Origin: Nitrospirota bacterium
GTDB lineage: Bacteria > Nitrospirota > Leptospirillia > Leptospirillales > Leptospirillaceae
NCBI GenBank assembly: GCA_027314645.1
Contig: DAHVAL010000010.1
Span: 1-64,000, forward strand
Reading direction: 5' to 3'
Length of the DNA stretch: 64,000 nt
In this document: positions 16,723 to 24,248 of the stretch, in pieces
Layout of the letters: the number at the start of each line of letters is the position of its first letter
Numbering within the stretch: the stretch's first letter is position 1
The notes under the pieces: model-generated
What the model saw: only the letters and a program-made list of their open reading frames with translations
Database searches by the model: none
Told to the model about the DNA's origin: nothing
Position numbers and translations under genes: made by a program

Positions 16723-17457
16723 CTATCGACCAATCGTCCCGAGAATCTTACGCAAGGCCAAAAGAGGGTCCGGGGCCCTCAGGATCGGCCGCCCGACCAC
16801 AAGGAGGTCCGATCCCAGGGAAAGGGCTGTCTCCGGAGTCGCGGTATGGGTTTGATCGTCGGCGTCCACGTGCACGTCCATCGGACGGATTCCAGGGGTC
16901 ACCAAAAAGGGATCCGGCCCCCAAACCGTCCGTGCCATGGAAAGCTCTTGGGGAGACAACACCAACCCATCGGCGCCCGATTCAAGGGCCATTGAGCCCA
17001 ACCTCCTGACTGTCTGATTCCGGTCTGGGAGCCCGACCGCTTCCAATTCCTCTTCTGTCAGATGGGTCAGAGCGGTGACCGCAACAAGAAGAGGGCGTTC
17101 CTTTCCGATCTTCTCGCAGGCCTGTCGTGCGGCTTTGACCATCGAAGGTCCCCCCAACGCATGAACGGTGACCATGCGAACCGCAGGAGATGGAAGAGCA
17201 AGAATAGTCGCGTAAACGGTGTTGGGAATGTCGTGCCATTTTAGGTCGAGAAAGATTGGAATGCCCAGATTTTCAGCTTCCCGGAGAAGTTCTTCCCCAT
17301 AAGAAAGAAAGGGAACGGGCCCGGACTTCACCATTCCGGCTTCCCTTCCAATCTTCCGAAGGAGTCCCAAAGCATTGTCTTTCTCTGGCAGATCGAGGGA
17401 AAGGCAGAGGGGGTTCTTGATTCGAAGATTCGTTCGAAAGGGGGGATGGTCATTCAT
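16723..17457 (-). CDS. pyrF: Orotidine 5'-phosphate decarboxylase
   Basis: PyrF makes UMP from OMP. The 244-residue protein has the catalytic DLKWHDIPNTV motif (Asp-x-Lys-x-x-Asp) near residue 70, the phosphate-binding TPGIRP and the C-terminal VVGRPIL block. The frame is open far upstream, but that part lies antiparallel to nothing conserved and within prmA; ATG 17457 overlaps the prmA stop by 8 bases and begins where the family begins. It is the last gene of a redoxin-prmA-pyrF unit. Confidence 0.94.
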   Translation of the reverse strand: MNDHPPFRTNLRIKNPLCLSLDLPEKDNALGLLRKIGREAGMVKSGPVPFLSYGEELLREAENLGIPIFLDLKWHDIPNTVYATILALPSPAVRMVTVHALGGPSMVKAARQACEKIGKERPLLVAVTALTHLTEEELEAVGLPDRNQTVRRLGSMALESGADGLVLSPQELSMARTVWGPDPFLVTPGIRPMDVHVDADDQTHTATPETALSLGSDLLVVGRPILRAPDPLLALRKILGTIGR

Positions 17458-18346
17458 TTCCGGCATCCTTTCGAAGTCGGTAGGTGTGGTATCCATGCCC
17501 GGGATACGACTCAAAGCCTTCGCGAAGCGTTCGAAGCTTCTTCTCCACAACCTCCCCTTGATTTTTTGCGACTCCCGACAAGATGAACCATCCTCCCGGG
17601 GAGACACGTTCCCAGAGGCTCTCCGCCATTGTGATGACGACTCCCTCCGTGACATTGGCCAAAACGAGTTGAAAGGGCGAACCCCCCCTATCGGAAGAAT
17701 ATTCGTCCCATTTCCCGTATACCTCGCCGCGCTCTTCCAAGCCGTTTTGTGCGAGATTTGCCGTTGTCGCCTCCACGGCGTACGGATCATTGTCAATTGC
17801 CACGAGCGTCGCGGCGGGATCGAGTCTTAGGGCGGCAATTCCCAATATTCCCGTTCCGGACCCGAAGTCCAGGACCTTTCCGAGAAATTGCTGGGTTTGC
17901 GAGATCTCCCACACCAATTCCAGGCACTGGCGTGTTGTTTCATGCCATCCCGTTCCGAAGGCCACGTGGGGGTCGATCGTGATCTTAGGAGTCGGAGCCG
18001 GGTCATAATCCCATGCAGGGAGGATCGTGAGAAGGTGTCCGCGTCCGACAGAAAATCGCTTGAATCCCTGCTCCTTCCATAACTCCTGCCAGTCCTTCCG
18101 TTCGAAGGAGTCCAGGCGGAAATCCTGGGCACCAAGGGAGCGGAGGGCCTCATCAAGGAGAAGAATTTCAAGGGAGGTGAAGGCGGGACATCCGAAAGAC
18201 AGCCGAGAGGGAGGGCCATCTTCCACCAGAACGGGGGTTTGTAAGGTGTCAGCAATCCATCGCTCCAAGACGAAAGAATCGTCGGTGGCGCAGGTGACCG
18301 TGAGGATTTCATACCTGTCAGAACCAGAGGAGGAAAGGTGGGGCAT
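17450..18346 (-). CDS. prmA: Ribosomal protein L11 methyltransferase PrmA
   Basis: PrmA trimethylates ribosomal protein L11. The 298-residue protein has the N-terminal substrate-recognition domain and a C-terminal SAM domain with the family's FGTGWHETTRQCL loop, motif I VLDFGSGTGILGIAALRL, VAIDNDP, and LVLANVTEGV in place of the usual LANI segment. Its 5' end is 12 bases from the end of the redoxin gene, and its 3' end overlaps pyrF. Confidence 0.92.
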   Translation of the reverse strand: MPHLSSSGSDRYEILTVTCATDDSFVLERWIADTLQTPVLVEDGPPSRLSFGCPAFTSLEILLLDEALRSLGAQDFRLDSFERKDWQELWKEQGFKRFSVGRGHLLTILPAWDYDPAPTPKITIDPHVAFGTGWHETTRQCLELVWEISQTQQFLGKVLDFGSGTGILGIAALRLDPAATLVAIDNDPYAVEATTANLAQNGLEERGEVYGKWDEYSSDRGGSPFQLVLANVTEGVVITMAESLWERVSPGGWFILSGVAKNQGEVVEKKLRTLREGFESYPGHGYHTYRLRKDAGNE

Positions 18347-18358
18347 GGGAGCCTTGGG

Positions 18359-19402
18359 TTAAGGGTTGAAGGTCAGGGTATACACTTCGCTTCCAGGAGA
18401 GGGAAAGAGGAGATCGATCCGGTGGAGCCCGTATTGCTGGCCGGAAATGAGCGAATACATTCGGGCCGTTTTAATGTTGAGACCGGTGGCCCGGTGGGAG
18501 AACGGTCCGAGGTCCCGACCGAAATATTTCCGGGGAACAGGCGTGCCATCCAAAAGGACCATGACCGGAGGACTCAGGGTCCTATCCGTGCGCTTAAGGA
18601 CGGCGTTGACGCCTTTTCCATAATAAAGAACGGTCAAGGAGGATGGGGTCGAAGTCCCGATAGGAAGCGGGGTAATGTGGTCCGCCTCGGTCTTCCATTT
18701 TCCATGGAGGGTGATTTGCGACAGATGCGAAGGGTGCCCGGTGTAGAGGGCTTCTCCGCCGGGATGGTAGCCAGAAGGATTTCCCAGTTGGCCTCGGTCA
18801 AAGCCGGCATAGAGCTCAGGAGTCAAGTCAGTCCGAAAATCCGTCTGATCAGCAGAAAGTGCTGAAGTGGGGAGATGAAGGGCCACCCGGACCTGGTTTT
18901 CCAAAAGATCATAGCTCCCCTCGCCGATGGCGTGGTACACCAGATGGCCAGATGGGTCGTAAAGGTAGTCGGACGGCCAGTAGTGGTTGTGAAACCGCTT
19001 CCATAGAATGAGATTGTTATCCATCACAACCGGGAAGCGAAGGTGATATTGACGGATCGCGTCTTCGATCCGAGCCGGATCACCTGCAAAGGAAAACTCT
19101 GGGGAATGGATGGCCACGATAACCAGTCCCTTGGGGGAATATTTCTTATAAAGAGTGTTGAGATGGGGAAAGGTCCGGATGCAATTGATGCAGGTATAAT
19201 CCCAAAAGTCGAATAACACCACTTTTCCGGAGAGGTCTGGGGGCTTATTTGGTCCATTCGGGCCGAGCCACCCTGCATTTCCCTCAAGGGACGGGATAAC
19301 TGAGTCGGCTAAGCAGGAAAGCGACGGAAAAAGTAAAAAAAGGAAAAGGATCGGCCCTAACCAGAGAGAGTATCGGGGGAAGGACACGGGCTCATCACAC
19401 AT
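18359..19402 (-). CDS. Exported thioredoxin-like protein of the DipZ C-terminal type
   Basis: This 347-residue protein has a hydrophobic export segment (about 13-32), a thioredoxin fold with active site YTCINCIRTFPHL (CxxC, about residues 71-83), and a C-terminal domain of about 150 residues resembling the beta-rich part of DipZ proteins. DipZ proteins normally join this to a membrane electron-transfer domain of the CcdA type; that domain is absent, so electrons must come from another protein. It probably acts in periplasmic disulfide or cytochrome c maturation chemistry; this is inferred from the fold. The start may be ATG 19402 or GTG 19387. Confidence 0.8.
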   Translation of the reverse strand: MCDEPVSFPRYSLWLGPILFLFLLFPSLSCLADSVIPSLEGNAGWLGPNGPNKPPDLSGKVVLFDFWDYTCINCIRTFPHLNTLYKKYSPKGLVIVAIHSPEFSFAGDPARIEDAIRQYHLRFPVVMDNNLILWKRFHNHYWPSDYLYDPSGHLVYHAIGEGSYDLLENQVRVALHLPTSALSADQTDFRTDLTPELYAGFDRGQLGNPSGYHPGGEALYTGHPSHLSQITLHGKWKTEADHITPLPIGTSTPSSLTVLYYGKGVNAVLKRTDRTLSPPVMVLLDGTPVPRKYFGRDLGPFSHRATGLNIKTARMYSLISGQQYGLHRIDLLFPSPGSEVYTLTFNP

Positions 19403-19460
19403 GAATTGGCCGGACCTCGCGCTTGGGGGAGTCGGAGATCGTCATTGGTGTAAAGAGACA

Positions 19461-19496
19461 AAAAAGGAAAGGAAGACCGATTCGGTCTTCCTTTCC
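19461..19496 (-). terminator. Rho-independent terminator of the first oxidoreductase operon
   Basis: A 15-base perfect inverted repeat (19466-19480 with 19482-19496) has a one-base loop centre. On the minus strand it is followed by a run of six T residues. It lies 40 bases after the ferredoxin stop. No T run follows on the plus strand. Confidence 0.85.
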
Positions 19497-19535
19497 CGAC
19501 CTGAAGAAGGTCCAATAAGCAAATTCTCTTGCGGG

Positions 19536-19820
19536 TCAGGGATGTTTTCCATCCCATTTCTCGGGATGAAATCCTTCCTTCGAAAGTTCGAAGGGAGATT
19601 CCAGATCGTTGATCATGATCATCTTGATGGCGTGATGCTTCGCCAAATCATCGCAGATACCCACGCAGATTTCGCATCCCTTGCAGCGGTCGACGGCCAC
19701 GAATGCGGTCTTGGCAGCATTGTCGTAGAGAATGGTGTTCGCTTCCGGGCAATACTGCGTGCAGAGCCGGCAAGCGGTTTCACTGCAGATGGCTTGATCA
19801 ATATGAGCAACAAGATACAA
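19536..19820 (-). CDS. 4Fe-4S ferredoxin-type subunit of 2-oxoacid:ferredoxin oxidoreductase (operon 1)
   Basis: This 94-residue protein carries two cluster motifs. The second is a canonical CKGCEICVGIC; the first is spaced C-x4-C-x2-C-x3-CP rather than C-x2-C-x2-C-x3-CP. About 25 residues follow the second cluster. As last gene of the operon it probably carries electrons to or from the oxidoreductase, as the delta subunit does in other four- and five-subunit enzymes. TTG 19820 is preceded by GGAG at seven bases. A paralogue of 70 residues ends the second operon (62568-62780). Confidence 0.85.
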   Translation of the reverse strand: MYLVAHIDQAICSETACRLCTQYCPEANTILYDNAAKTAFVAVDRCKGCEICVGICDDLAKHHAIKMIMINDLESPFELSKEGFHPEKWDGKHP

Positions 19821-19843
19821 GGGACTACTCCTTTGAGGTTAAA

Positions 19844-20536
19844 TCAGACCGACGCTTTTTGAGGGGTCGCCGCCCATCCGTGGTCATTGGCGTATTGGTA
19901 AGCGGCCGCAATCACCGACATATTGCTTTTGAGAAGTTGTTCTTTTTTCGCGAACTTCTTCTCGATGACGTTGTCCAGAGCGGCCGTTCCTCCCGACACG
20001 ACGAATCCTTTTCCGAGAAATCGCTCCCGAACCGATTGTTCGAGCGACGGCATGTCCGGAATTCCAAGAATGGAGGCAATCGCGCCTACCATGGCCATGT
20101 TGGTGGCTAAATCAGTGCCGCCAATTTCCCGCGCCATGGTCGTTGCGGGAAGATAGTAAATCCGGGCCTCCCGCTCCTTAAGCTCCCGAACTTCATCCGG
20201 CTGAAGATTGATCGGGGTATCGGCGTTGATCAGGACCACTCCATTTTGTTTCAGCCCCGAATAAAACGGCATCGTGTAGGATTTCCCGTGGGTGATGACC
20301 TGCGGGTGAAAAATCATGATGACATTGGGATAGATGATCTCCCCGATTTCATAAATCCGGTCGATGGCAATGCGGACATAGGATTCCACAGGGGCCATTC
20401 TTTTCTCGGACCCGAAAAAGGGAACCAGGGTGCTCTCTCCGCCGCTGATGACCATTCCGTTGCTGAGGATGTGGGAGGCTGTCACGACGCCCTGTCCACC
20501 AATTCCCGCCATACGAATGTTGTACCTTTTGAGCAT
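19844..20536 (-). CDS. 2-oxoacid:ferredoxin oxidoreductase gamma subunit (operon 1)
   Basis: The gamma subunit helps bind coenzyme A. The 230-residue protein begins with the family motif MAGIGGQGVVTASHIL and continues through FFGSEKRMAPVESYVRI. ATG 20536 has AAGGAG seven bases upstream; the open frame upstream is not gamma-like. It is clearly homologous to the product at 61841-62533, sharing for example HPQVIT.GKSYTMPFYSG. Whether the whole enzyme uses pyruvate or 2-oxoglutarate is not decided by this subunit. Confidence 0.9.
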   Translation of the reverse strand: MLKRYNIRMAGIGGQGVVTASHILSNGMVISGGESTLVPFFGSEKRMAPVESYVRIAIDRIYEIGEIIYPNVIMIFHPQVITHGKSYTMPFYSGLKQNGVVLINADTPINLQPDEVRELKEREARIYYLPATTMAREIGGTDLATNMAMVGAIASILGIPDMPSLEQSVRERFLGKGFVVSGGTAALDNVIEKKFAKKEQLLKSNMSVIAAAYQYANDHGWAATPQKASV

Positions 20537-20591
20537 GAGACTTCTCCTTGAAGAGGGGACCGTTCCCGGCCCCTTCCGATTGAGGTATTCC

Positions 20592-21455
20592 CTACTTCTT
20601 GACCTTTTTTGCGGGTTCGATCGACTCGAGATAGGCCTTGGCCTCGTCGGAGATGATCTCCATGAACCCATACCGCTTGGATTCGATGTCCCGGGCGTCA
20701 TCCATGACCTTCGGAGTCGGAATCGCATATTCGATGTTGCAAGAAGTGTACGCCTGGATGAAGGTTGGGCCGACTTCCCGGGCGATCAAGACGGCCTTGC
20801 GCACAACTGAGGCAACTCGGGTCGGGTTCGTCGGGGTGAGCCGAGCGATATAGGCCACTCCCGAAGTCTGGGCCAAGCCGATCATGTCCATCTTGTCGAA
20901 CATTTTTCCTTTGGGGGCCATCTTCAAAAGGGCTCCCCGTTCGGTCATGCCACTTTCCTGGCCACCGGTATTTCCATAGACCTCGTTGTCGAGCATGATG
21001 GTGGTAAAGCGTTCCTTTCTGAACCAGGAATGCATCACGCCGCTGAATCCGATATCGGCAAGCCCGCCATCCCCGGCCATGACCACCACATCCTTGGCTT
21101 GATCCTTGAACCTGATTTCAAGTCCCCGCTTGAGGCCGGAGGCGACCGCATTGGTATCTCCATAGTTCCCGTAAATGAATGGAATGGAGGTCTGGGTCAA
21201 CGCCAGACGACCGCAACCCGCCGTCCCGATCAAAATGGTATGTTCTGGATTTGGGAGGCCCACCATGGTAAGCCGGATAAACAGCGTCATGGCACAACCG
21301 GCACACATTGGGTGTTCTTCGAGTACCTCCTTGAAGGATCCCATCTCGGAGACCTTCTTCTGTTTCCCGTAAGGTCCACGCTCCACAAGATCCTGATATT
21401 CCTTGGTCATGTATTTTTCCCAGCCGGGAGTGATCGAAATATTTTTAAAACTCAT
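20592..21455 (-). CDS. 2-oxoacid:ferredoxin oxidoreductase beta subunit (operon 1)
   Basis: The beta subunit binds thiamine diphosphate. In the 287-residue protein the TPP motif runs from AGDGGLADIGFSGVMHS to DNEVYGNTGGQESG, and the CAGC pair near residue 55 matches the family's cluster/TPP region. ATG 21455 with GGAG six bases upstream is preferred to ATG 21467. The YGNTGGQ motif is intermediate between pyruvate (Y-x-NTGGQ) and oxoglutarate (YG-x-T-x-GQ) forms; I lean weakly to 2-oxoglutarate. The enzyme would fix CO2 in the reductive TCA cycle using reduced ferredoxin. Confidence 0.9.
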   Translation of the reverse strand: MSFKNISITPGWEKYMTKEYQDLVERGPYGKQKKVSEMGSFKEVLEEHPMCAGCAMTLFIRLTMVGLPNPEHTILIGTAGCGRLALTQTSIPFIYGNYGDTNAVASGLKRGLEIRFKDQAKDVVVMAGDGGLADIGFSGVMHSWFRKERFTTIMLDNEVYGNTGGQESGMTERGALLKMAPKGKMFDKMDMIGLAQTSGVAYIARLTPTNPTRVASVVRKAVLIAREVGPTFIQAYTSCNIEYAIPTPKVMDDARDIESKRYGFMEIISDEAKAYLESIEPAKKVKK

Positions 21456-21532
21456 CGTAGGCTCCATGTTTATCCAGGTTATTGGGGATCATATCTACCC
21501 ACCAGGCCCCGGCCTGGAAGGTGTTTTCTCAT

Positions 21533-22774
21533 CTAAAATGAAAATTTCTTTTCGGGGAAGATCGTCTGGAGAATCATTTCGGTCGGCATGGACATCCCGC
21601 CGAATACTCTTGGCCCTGGAACGATTTCCGCCGTTGAGTGCCGATAAAGTGCTGTGACAACTTCCCGGTGGAGCCACCCCATGTGATTGAACTCGGGGAT
21701 GATGATTCGCTTGACATTCTTGCAGGCTTCACGAAGTTCCAGGGTGGGGAAAGGCCGAAGGGAACGGACCTTGATGAGTCCGATCTTGGTGTTATGCTCT
21801 TCCTCAGCCTGGCGGACGGCCTCGCGGGACTGGGAGACGGCGCTTCCGGAGGCGATCAGCATGATTTCTGCTTCGGGATTCACGACCTCGATCAACCCGC
21901 CCATGTACTTGTTGATGTATCGGCGGGCCCGATCGTTCGCCGCCCAGACTTCTTGCTGCCAGGAGGCATGAACGTGATAGCTGATGAAGTTGCTCTTCTG
22001 GATCGGAGCATCCCGGGAAAGACGGGCCGGCGGATTTTCGTTGTCCATGGCCGGAACCGCTTCGGCGTACGGATTTCTCGGAGGAAGCTTAATGTCCTTG
22101 GAGGGAATGTTGACATATCCGCGGGCGTGGGTGACGAAGAATCCATCCACGGCCACCGCCACGGGAAGGGTGATTTCCGGACGTTCTGAAATTATGAAGG
22201 CTTTCATCGTGTAGTCGAAGAAGTCCTGCTGGTTCTCTCCATGGAAAAGGATGATCCCGGAATTCAGGAGATAGGCCAGTTCAACATTGTCCGGCTGAAT
22301 CGCCAGAGGGCAATTGACAACCCTGCACATGATCAAAAGGACGGCAGGAATGCGCCCTCCCGGCCAGGAAGCGATGACTTCCATTCCGCGCATGAGACCG
22401 GGTCCTGCAGTCGCCGTCATCGATCGTGCCCCGGCCCTGGAAGAGCCTGCGATAGCCGACATCACACCGATTTCTTCTTCCCCGCGGTAATATTCTTTGA
22501 CATACCCTTCGGCCCAAAGGGATCCCACCTGCTGCATGGTTTCGCTTTGAGGGGTGATGGGGTAGGAGATGGCTACATCGACATTGGAACGCCGTATCGC
22601 CTCCTTCGCGGCTTCGGAACCGGTAATGAAGGCACGTTCGCGAGGGGCTTCGAAGAACATGTATTCGGGGGTCACGATCTTCTGGCGGTCCCCTGCGGAC
22701 AATTCTTCTGCCGCTTCCTTGATCTCCGCCAGCTTTTCTGCCGTGACGTCCTTAACTCCTGCCGAATCAGACAT
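21533..22774 (-). CDS. 2-oxoacid:ferredoxin oxidoreductase alpha subunit (operon 1)
   Basis: The 413-residue alpha subunit has the pyrimidine-binding TPP domain: SYPITPQSETMQQVG (about 70-84), the acid YRGEEEIGVMSAIAGSS with the family's catalytic Glu, TATAGPGL and the C-terminal transketolase-like domain with ASGSAVSQSREAV and IIPEFNHMGWL. A charged 45-residue N-terminal extension precedes the domain. ATG 22774 has GGAG eight bases upstream. It heads the alpha-beta-gamma-ferredoxin operon, driven by the promoter at 22938-22966 and ended at 19461-19496. Confidence 0.9.
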   Translation of the reverse strand: MSDSAGVKDVTAEKLAEIKEAAEELSAGDRQKIVTPEYMFFEAPRERAFITGSEAAKEAIRRSNVDVAISYPITPQSETMQQVGSLWAEGYVKEYYRGEEEIGVMSAIAGSSRAGARSMTATAGPGLMRGMEVIASWPGGRIPAVLLIMCRVVNCPLAIQPDNVELAYLLNSGIILFHGENQQDFFDYTMKAFIISERPEITLPVAVAVDGFFVTHARGYVNIPSKDIKLPPRNPYAEAVPAMDNENPPARLSRDAPIQKSNFISYHVHASWQQEVWAANDRARRYINKYMGGLIEVVNPEAEIMLIASGSAVSQSREAVRQAEEEHNTKIGLIKVRSLRPFPTLELREACKNVKRIIIPEFNHMGWLHREVVTALYRHSTAEIVPGPRVFGGMSMPTEMILQTIFPEKKFSF

Positions 22775-22937
22775 TGAAAGACTCCTTAAATGAGGAAAGA
22801 TTTATAAAAATACCGGACAAAGTTTTCCTCCAGGCAAAACCAGGAACACCTTGTCGGGGCGGAAACATCACTCTCATTTTTAACGGCCGATCGAGACAAA
22901 AAGGGAGCCCGCCATTCTAACAATTCCAATTTTAACT

Positions 22938-22966
22938 ACACTACCATTGGGTTGTTGGCAAGTCAA
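22938..22966 (-). promoter_or_regulatory. Promoter of oxidoreductase operon 1
   Basis: On the minus strand TTGACT (22966-22961) and TAGTGT (22943-22938) are 17 bases apart. The leader would be about 155 bases. Operon 2 is also preceded by TTGACT with a 17-base spacer. Confidence 0.55.
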
Positions 22967-22985
22967 ACGGAGCGATTCTTCCGTT

Positions 22986-23597
22986 TCACTCCGCATTTTC
23001 GTCGAGACCTGCGGCAAGTTCATGCCGGAATTCCTCCGGAACATTGAGAGACCGGGTTTCATCCCATTTCCAGTCTGGGCGCTGTTGATTGTTGACCTTT
23101 TCAAGGTGTTCCTGATGGGCACGGCCTTCAGCGGAATGACCCCAGGGAGAAACATGTTTTTCCGAAATCGTCTTTTCAATTTGTAAAATTAGTGCCTCGA
23201 GCCGCTCATGGTTCCGGACATCCACCCGATGATGGGCTTTAAGGGGCCTGTCCTGCTCGTCGAGAACCACGACAAGGCCTTCCTGGCTGCGTTCTGCATC
23301 CAGATGCTCGAGAACCAATTCGAGACGTGATTGGGGAATCCCCGCCAAAATGGAGATTCCCGGGGAAAAAGACATCGAGTCGAGGGCCTTCCAATCCGGA
23401 ATGTGAGCCTGGTCCATTCCTGGGACGCTCTTCCGAAGCCGGGAAAGAAGCCTATTCCGGACGGGATCCTGGTCGTTCCATCCCCATCGTTGACTTGAAC
23501 CAAGGTAGAGGGTGGGCTTCTCCCGCGTGAGTATGTCTCGGGCCAATGCCTCTAATCCGGCCTGATCGCCCGATTTGTCAGAGTGTGCATGTGTCAT
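22986..23597 (-). CDS. Hypothetical protein, about 203 residues
   Basis: I do not recognise this protein. It is soluble, with no signal or membrane segment. Alternating helix/strand segments include TLYLGSSQRWGWNDQDPV, a VVVLDEQDRPLKAHHRVDV segment and a His/Glu-rich C-terminus. ATG 23597 has GGAGG about ten bases upstream; the frame is open to ATG 23663, which lacks a ribosome binding site. It lies between the hyf-like operon and oxidoreductase operon 1 on the same strand, about 90 to 150 bases after the NuoB-like gene, so it may be cotranscribed with the membrane complex. Confidence 0.6.
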   Translation of the reverse strand: MTHAHSDKSGDQAGLEALARDILTREKPTLYLGSSQRWGWNDQDPVRNRLLSRLRKSVPGMDQAHIPDWKALDSMSFSPGISILAGIPQSRLELVLEHLDAERSQEGLVVVLDEQDRPLKAHHRVDVRNHERLEALILQIEKTISEKHVSPWGHSAEGRAHQEHLEKVNNQQRPDWKWDETRSLNVPEEFRHELAAGLDENAE

Positions 23598-23751
23598 GGA
23601 CGGTTGGCCTCCTCCCTGCCAATTGTGGTGGACTACTCTTAAAATATGTGCTGGTGCTGCCATGGTCGGGTCAAAAAAGTGTGTCCTTTGATCCTACGAC
23701 GGGTTTGGATTGAACGCAAGCCGGGGGAAAGAGCTGACCAGGATCGAGGGT

Positions 23752-24234
23752 TCAAGTCCGGGCGAAGGCCTTTCGGAGGATATTGAGTATGTCCTGCGGG
23801 GTTGGTGGGCATCCTGGGACTTTTGCATCGGGAGTCAAAACGACCTCGAGACCCCCCAAGACCGCATAACTTCCCGCAAAGACTCCTCCGTCACAGGCGC
23901 AATCACCGATGGCGATCACCCGGCGTGGGTTGGGAACGGCTTCCTGGGTCTTAAGGAGAGCCTCATGCATCGCGTGGGTGATCGGACCCGTCACTAAAAG
24001 GGCGTCTGCATGTCGGGGGGAGGCGACAAACTTGATTCCTTGGGAAGAGGCGGAGTAATAGGGATTTTCCAGTGCCCAGAGTTCAAGCTCGCACCCATTG
24101 CAGGAGCCAGCGTCGACATGCCGGACCGCAAGGCTTTTCGAAAATGCCGTCCGTTGAAATTCTTTCTCGTCTCTGTGGGAGGGCTTTTCCGTCAAGATTC
24201 CGGTTTTAATTATTTTTTTTAGCAGTTTCCACAT
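23752..24234 (-). CDS. hyfI: Hyf/NuoB-like small subunit of an energy-converting hydrogenase-related complex
   Basis: This 160-residue protein belongs to the NuoB/HycG/HyfI family, which carries the proximal 4Fe-4S cluster next to the large subunit. Cysteine motifs are DAGSCNGCELE (about 42-52), IAIGDCACDGG (about 107-117) and VPGCPP (about 138-143), giving the four expected cluster ligands. It is the last gene of the hyfB-C-E-F-G-I run, 14 bases after the large subunit. With a large subunit lacking NiFe ligands, it would pass electrons in a non-hydrogenase complex. Confidence 0.85.
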   Translation of the reverse strand: MWKLLKKIIKTGILTEKPSHRDEKEFQRTAFSKSLAVRHVDAGSCNGCELELWALENPYYSASSQGIKFVASPRHADALLVTGPITHAMHEALLKTQEAVPNPRRVIAIGDCACDGGVFAGSYAVLGGLEVVLTPDAKVPGCPPTPQDILNILRKAFART

Positions 24235-24248
24235 GATTAAGGGGCTCC

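Noticed and set aside
16723-17796. N-terminally extended PyrF starting at 17796
   Set aside because: The extension lies in an alternative frame of prmA, is basic and unlike PyrF; ATG 17457 fits the family.
20537-20728. N-terminal extension of the operon 1 gamma subunit
   Set aside because: It is Arg/Ser/Pro-rich, lies over the end of the beta gene in another frame, and ATG 20536 has a good ribosome binding site.
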